Assembly (NCBI GenBank): GCA_934454005.1
Contig: CAKSGI010000073.1
Span: forward strand, 1 to 8,003
Length of the DNA stretch: 8,003 nt
Origin: an uncultured Eubacteriales bacterium
GTDB taxonomy: Bacteria; Bacillota_A; Clostridia; Oscillospirales; Acutalibacteraceae
Reading direction: 5' to 3'
Shown here: one piece after another, positions 6,498-8,003 of the stretch
Position numbering within the stretch: position 1 is the stretch's first letter
How the letters are laid out: each line of letters opens with the position of its first letter
The notes under the pieces: model-generated
What the model was told of the DNA's origin: nothing
The model's input: only the letters and a program-made list of their open reading frames with translations
Databases searched by the model: none
Position numbers and translations under genes: made by a program

Positions 6498-7010
6498 TTA
6501 TACCGTTTTTTTTGTTTCAAACGAAAGTATTTTAGGAATTTGTAATTCTACTGCTGGATTATATTTCAAAAATCCAAAATGATTTGTTGCATCCCTAAAA
6601 GAACTTTTTATTACTTTTTGATAATTTCTTACTCCTTCTTTAGTCTTACACTTTTGAGCAATTTTCAATAATGACTGATTTAGCAAAAATGGTGTAATAA
6701 AATTTAATTTGTATTTTCCTATTTCCTCTTTTAGAACTTTAAAAGTTTCTTTATATCTCTTTGCTGTAGAATATTTGTAATTAATTTCAAAATATTCTTT
6801 CATCCAATAATCTAAATAATCTGCATAAGACATCTGTGAATCTTTAGTGTTGCCTCCATTTATATATTCATCATAAGCTTTCATTCCTGCCATTAATGCT
6901 TCATTTTTGGTTTTGAATCCTGATTTGCTAATGTATTTTCGTTTTCCATCTACTTTTGCTATTTCAAATTGATATTGATATACTTTACCACGTTTTCTAA
7001 TATTTACCAT
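6498..7010 (-). CDS. N-terminal DNA-binding part of the tyrosine recombinase (frameshift fragment)
   Basis: A 170-residue fragment starting at ATG 7010, with GGAGG 6 nt upstream (7021-7017). Residues 1-50 (IRKRGKVYQYQFEIAKVDGK onwards to AYDEY) look like the AP2-like arm-type DNA-binding domain of Tn916/ICE and phage integrases. Residues about 60-155 (YADYLDYWMKEYF, STAKRYKETFKVL, FLKYNPAVEL) form the SAM-like core-binding domain, ending in the typical NPA turn. Only the last two residues (TV) come from the shifted frame. If translated alone, the fragment could still bind arm sites or compete with an intact integrase without catalysing recombination (inference). Confidence 0.82.
   Translation of the reverse strand: MVNIRKRGKVYQYQFEIAKVDGKRKYISKSGFKTKNEALMAGMKAYDEYINGGNTKDSQMSYADYLDYWMKEYFEINYKYSTAKRYKETFKVLKEEIGKYKLNFITPFLLNQSLLKIAQKCKTKEGVRNYQKVIKSSFRDATNHFGFLKYNPAVELQIPKILSFETKKTV
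6506..6513 (-). other. A8 homopolymer at the integrase frameshift
   Basis: Eight consecutive T on the plus strand (A8 in the mRNA sense) lie exactly where the N-terminal integrase frame must move by one base to join the catalytic frame. Nine A would give a continuous reading frame; eight give a TAA stop at 6500-6498. Homopolymers of this length are prone to replication slippage, to RNA polymerase slippage and to assembly errors, so all three explanations are open. Confidence 0.8.
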
Positions 7011-7031
7011 TTTTTACCTCCATTCCTCTAT

Positions 7032-7060
7032 ATTTTTACACAGAAAAAAAGAAATGTCAA
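7032..7060 (-). promoter_or_regulatory. Probable integrase promoter
   Basis: On the minus strand, a perfect TTGACA (7060-7055) is followed after 16-17 bp by TAAAAAT (7038-7032), a weaker -10 box. The transcript would start near 7025, almost on top of the GGAGG at 7021-7017. That leaves a very short leader, so the exact -10 is uncertain; the TATAGA just downstream, at 21-bp spacing, is less likely. The inverted-repeat cluster lies about 40 bp further upstream. Confidence 0.5.
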
Positions 7061-7102
7061 CATATATTCTATGTCTACATTCCTTTATTTTCAGCACTTC
7101 TT

Positions 7103-7145
7103 GTTCGCATTTTGATATTTTTGTTGACAAAACGAACTTGTTTTG
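7103..7145. repeat. Overlapping inverted repeats between secA and the integrase gene
   Basis: Three overlapping dyads occur in 43 bp. GTTCGCATTTTG (7103-7114) pairs with CAAAACGAAC (7128-7137) apart from a 2-nt bulge. TTTTGT/ACAAAA (7119-7124 and 7127-7132) pair across 2 nt. CAAAAC/GTTTTG (7128-7133 and 7140-7145) pair across 6 nt. The CAAAAC block is shared by all three. The position, upstream of an integrase promoter and just after the end of a core gene, suits integrase arm sites, an excisionase or regulator site, or part of an attachment site. None can be proven here; AT-richness makes part of the pairing cheap, but the GTTCG/CGAAC core is less so. Confidence 0.4.
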
Positions 7146-7184
7146 CAAATTTTCAATTTTTAAAATTTCTGTGTGACTCGCTAT

Positions 7185-8003
7185 TTAAGCGTTCTTCCCG
7201 CAACAGTTCTTATACTTTTTACCCGAACCACATGGACAAGGGTCATTTCTACCAACTTTTGGCCCTTCATTTCTAATAGTTTGATTTTCTTTTACATTTA
7301 TTTTTTCTCCGCCATCAACACTATTAATAGCTTCTAAAGCTGCACCTGTAATTTTAGCTGTTTCTTGACGTTTAACTTCTCCTTGAGCTGCTCTGATATG
7401 CATTAAGATTTTAACAACATCAAATTTAATATTTGATACCATTTCTTCAAACATATCCATACCTTCCATCCTATATTTTACAACAGGATCTTGTTGTCCA
7501 TATGCACGTAAACCAATACCATCTTTTAATTCTTCCATACCATCAATATGATTCATCCATTTTTCGTCAACAACCTTTAGCAATATAACTCTTTCAAGTT
7601 CTCTCATTTGATCGCCAACATCTTTCTCTTTTTCTTCATAGCGTGCAATAGCTTGTTTTTTCAATTCTTCTTTAATTGCCTCTGGTTCTTTTTCATTTTC
7701 TTTTAAATATTCTCTCATGAAAATACCAAAGTTTGTTTGAATCTCGTTATCTAATGGTTCTACATCAACATGATTTTTTTCTGCATCAATATAAGTATCA
7801 ACTGTTTCATCTGCCACACTATTTATCATATTTACCATATTATCTCTTAAGTTTTCACCATCAAGAACTTCACGTCTTTGTTTATAAATAATTTCTCTTT
7901 GAACATTATTTACATCATCATATTTCAATACATTTTTACGTATTGCAAAGTTTCTTCCTTCTACTTTCTTTTGAGCATTTTCAACTGCTTTAGAAATTAT
8001 TCT
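7185..8003 (-). CDS. secA: SecA preprotein translocase ATPase, C-terminal 272 residues (5' end outside window)
   Basis: The frame is open from the window edge to TAA at 7187-7185. It contains [20 protein letters not shown], the hallmark segment after the second nucleotide-binding domain of SecA. The helical wing and scaffold follow, then [12 protein letters not shown] and [15 protein letters not shown] from the two-helix-finger/scaffold region. The C-terminal tail carries the zinc-binding SEC-C motif [13 protein letters not shown], which binds SecB in some bacteria and ribosomes or lipid in others. SecA is the motor that drives proteins through SecYEG at the membrane. The TTG at 7928 is an internal Leu codon within VLKYDD, not a start. 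The tail is intact, so if an element inserted after secA it left the coding end whole. Confidence 0.97.
   Translation of the reverse strand, partial: RIISKAVENAQKKVEGRNFAIRKNVLKYDDVNNVQREIIYKQRREVLDGENLRDNMVNMINSVADETVDTYIDAEKNHVDVEPLDNEIQTNFGIFMREYLKENEKEPEAIKEELKKQAIARYEEKEKDVGDQMRELERVILLKVVDEKWMNHIDGMEELKDGIGLRAYGQQDPVVKYRMEGMDMFEEMVSNIKFDVVKILMHIRAAQGEVKRQETAKITGAALEAINSVDGGEKINVKENQTIRNEGPKVGRNDPCPCGSGKKYKNCCGKNA

Larger units (their letters stand above)
5758..7010 (-). pseudogene. int: Frameshifted tyrosine recombinase/integrase (417 residues if the frame is restored)
   Basis: The two open frames at 7010-6498 and 6417-5758 are halves of one phage/ICE-type integrase. The first frame ends soon after an A8 run (minus strand; 6506-6513), reading ...SFETKKTV-stop. 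Adding one A gives ...FETKKNGIKHIYSQEE, continuing through EIDKILLRFKNNDTFICAFL into MACYTGMRTGE with no stop, which is exactly the helix expected before the catalytic Arg box. The repaired protein has a normal integrase length. The break is therefore a single-base deletion in a homopolymer. It may be a real inactivating mutation, a phase-variable or slippage site, or a sequencing error. The gene sits just beyond secA and marks a likely end of an integrated element. Confidence 0.85.

Noticed and set aside
7038..7174. 9-bp inverted repeat ACACAGAAA (7038-7046) / TTTCTGTGT (7166-7174) bracketing the secA-integrase gap, considered as element termini.
   Set aside because: It is short, it overlaps the integrase -10 region, and tyrosine-recombinase elements are bounded by direct repeats, not inverted ones.
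7185..7928. A separate 247-residue gene starting at 7928.
   Set aside because: The codon there is TTG inside the conserved SecA segment NVLKYDDV, and the frame stays open to the window edge with SecA sequence.

Overview
The window reads as low-GC Gram-positive (Firmicutes, probably Clostridia) chromosomal DNA. Genes are very AT-rich, ribosome binding sites are strong GGAGG types, the promoters are near-consensus vegetative ones, TGA is used as a stop, and the one housekeeping gene is a SecA of Firmicutes type ending in a zinc-binding SEC-C tail. Every gene I can support lies on the minus strand, so transcription runs from position 8003 towards 1. The species cannot be named from the sequence alone.

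Layout in transcription order: the 3' part of secA (8003-7185, cut by the window edge); a 174-bp gap with overlapping inverted repeats and the integrase promoter; a tyrosine recombinase (7010-5758) split in two by a one-base frameshift in a run of eight A; a histidine phosphatase (5676-5047) with its own promoter and GTG start; a 166-bp gap with a 13-bp perfect hairpin and then a textbook TTGACA-N17-TATAAT promoter; and a tight five-gene operon. The operon holds a radical SAM/SPASM protein (4880-3768), a B12-binding-type radical SAM protein (3755-1968), a class I SAM-dependent methyltransferase (1955-1161), a CYTH-domain protein (1139-480) and a thymidylate-kinase-like P-loop kinase that runs off the window (471-1). 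No gap between genes exceeds about 175 bp.

An integrase directly after secA, where many Firmicutes carry prfB, suggests this is one end of an integrated element or a remnant of one, with the other genes as cargo. The integrase is probably inactive or conditionally expressed because of the frameshift.

The five-gene operon is the interesting part. Its genes are 8-21 bp apart, and three of the four junctions place the stop codon inside or against the next ribosome binding site, so the proteins are probably made together. Two different radical SAM enzymes, a methyltransferase, a triphosphate-binding CYTH protein and a nucleotide-kinase-like protein suggest a pathway that builds or modifies a phosphorylated or nucleotide-like small molecule, or a modified peptide. 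No precursor peptide gene is visible in the window. The product is unknown, and I do not match the set to any described system.
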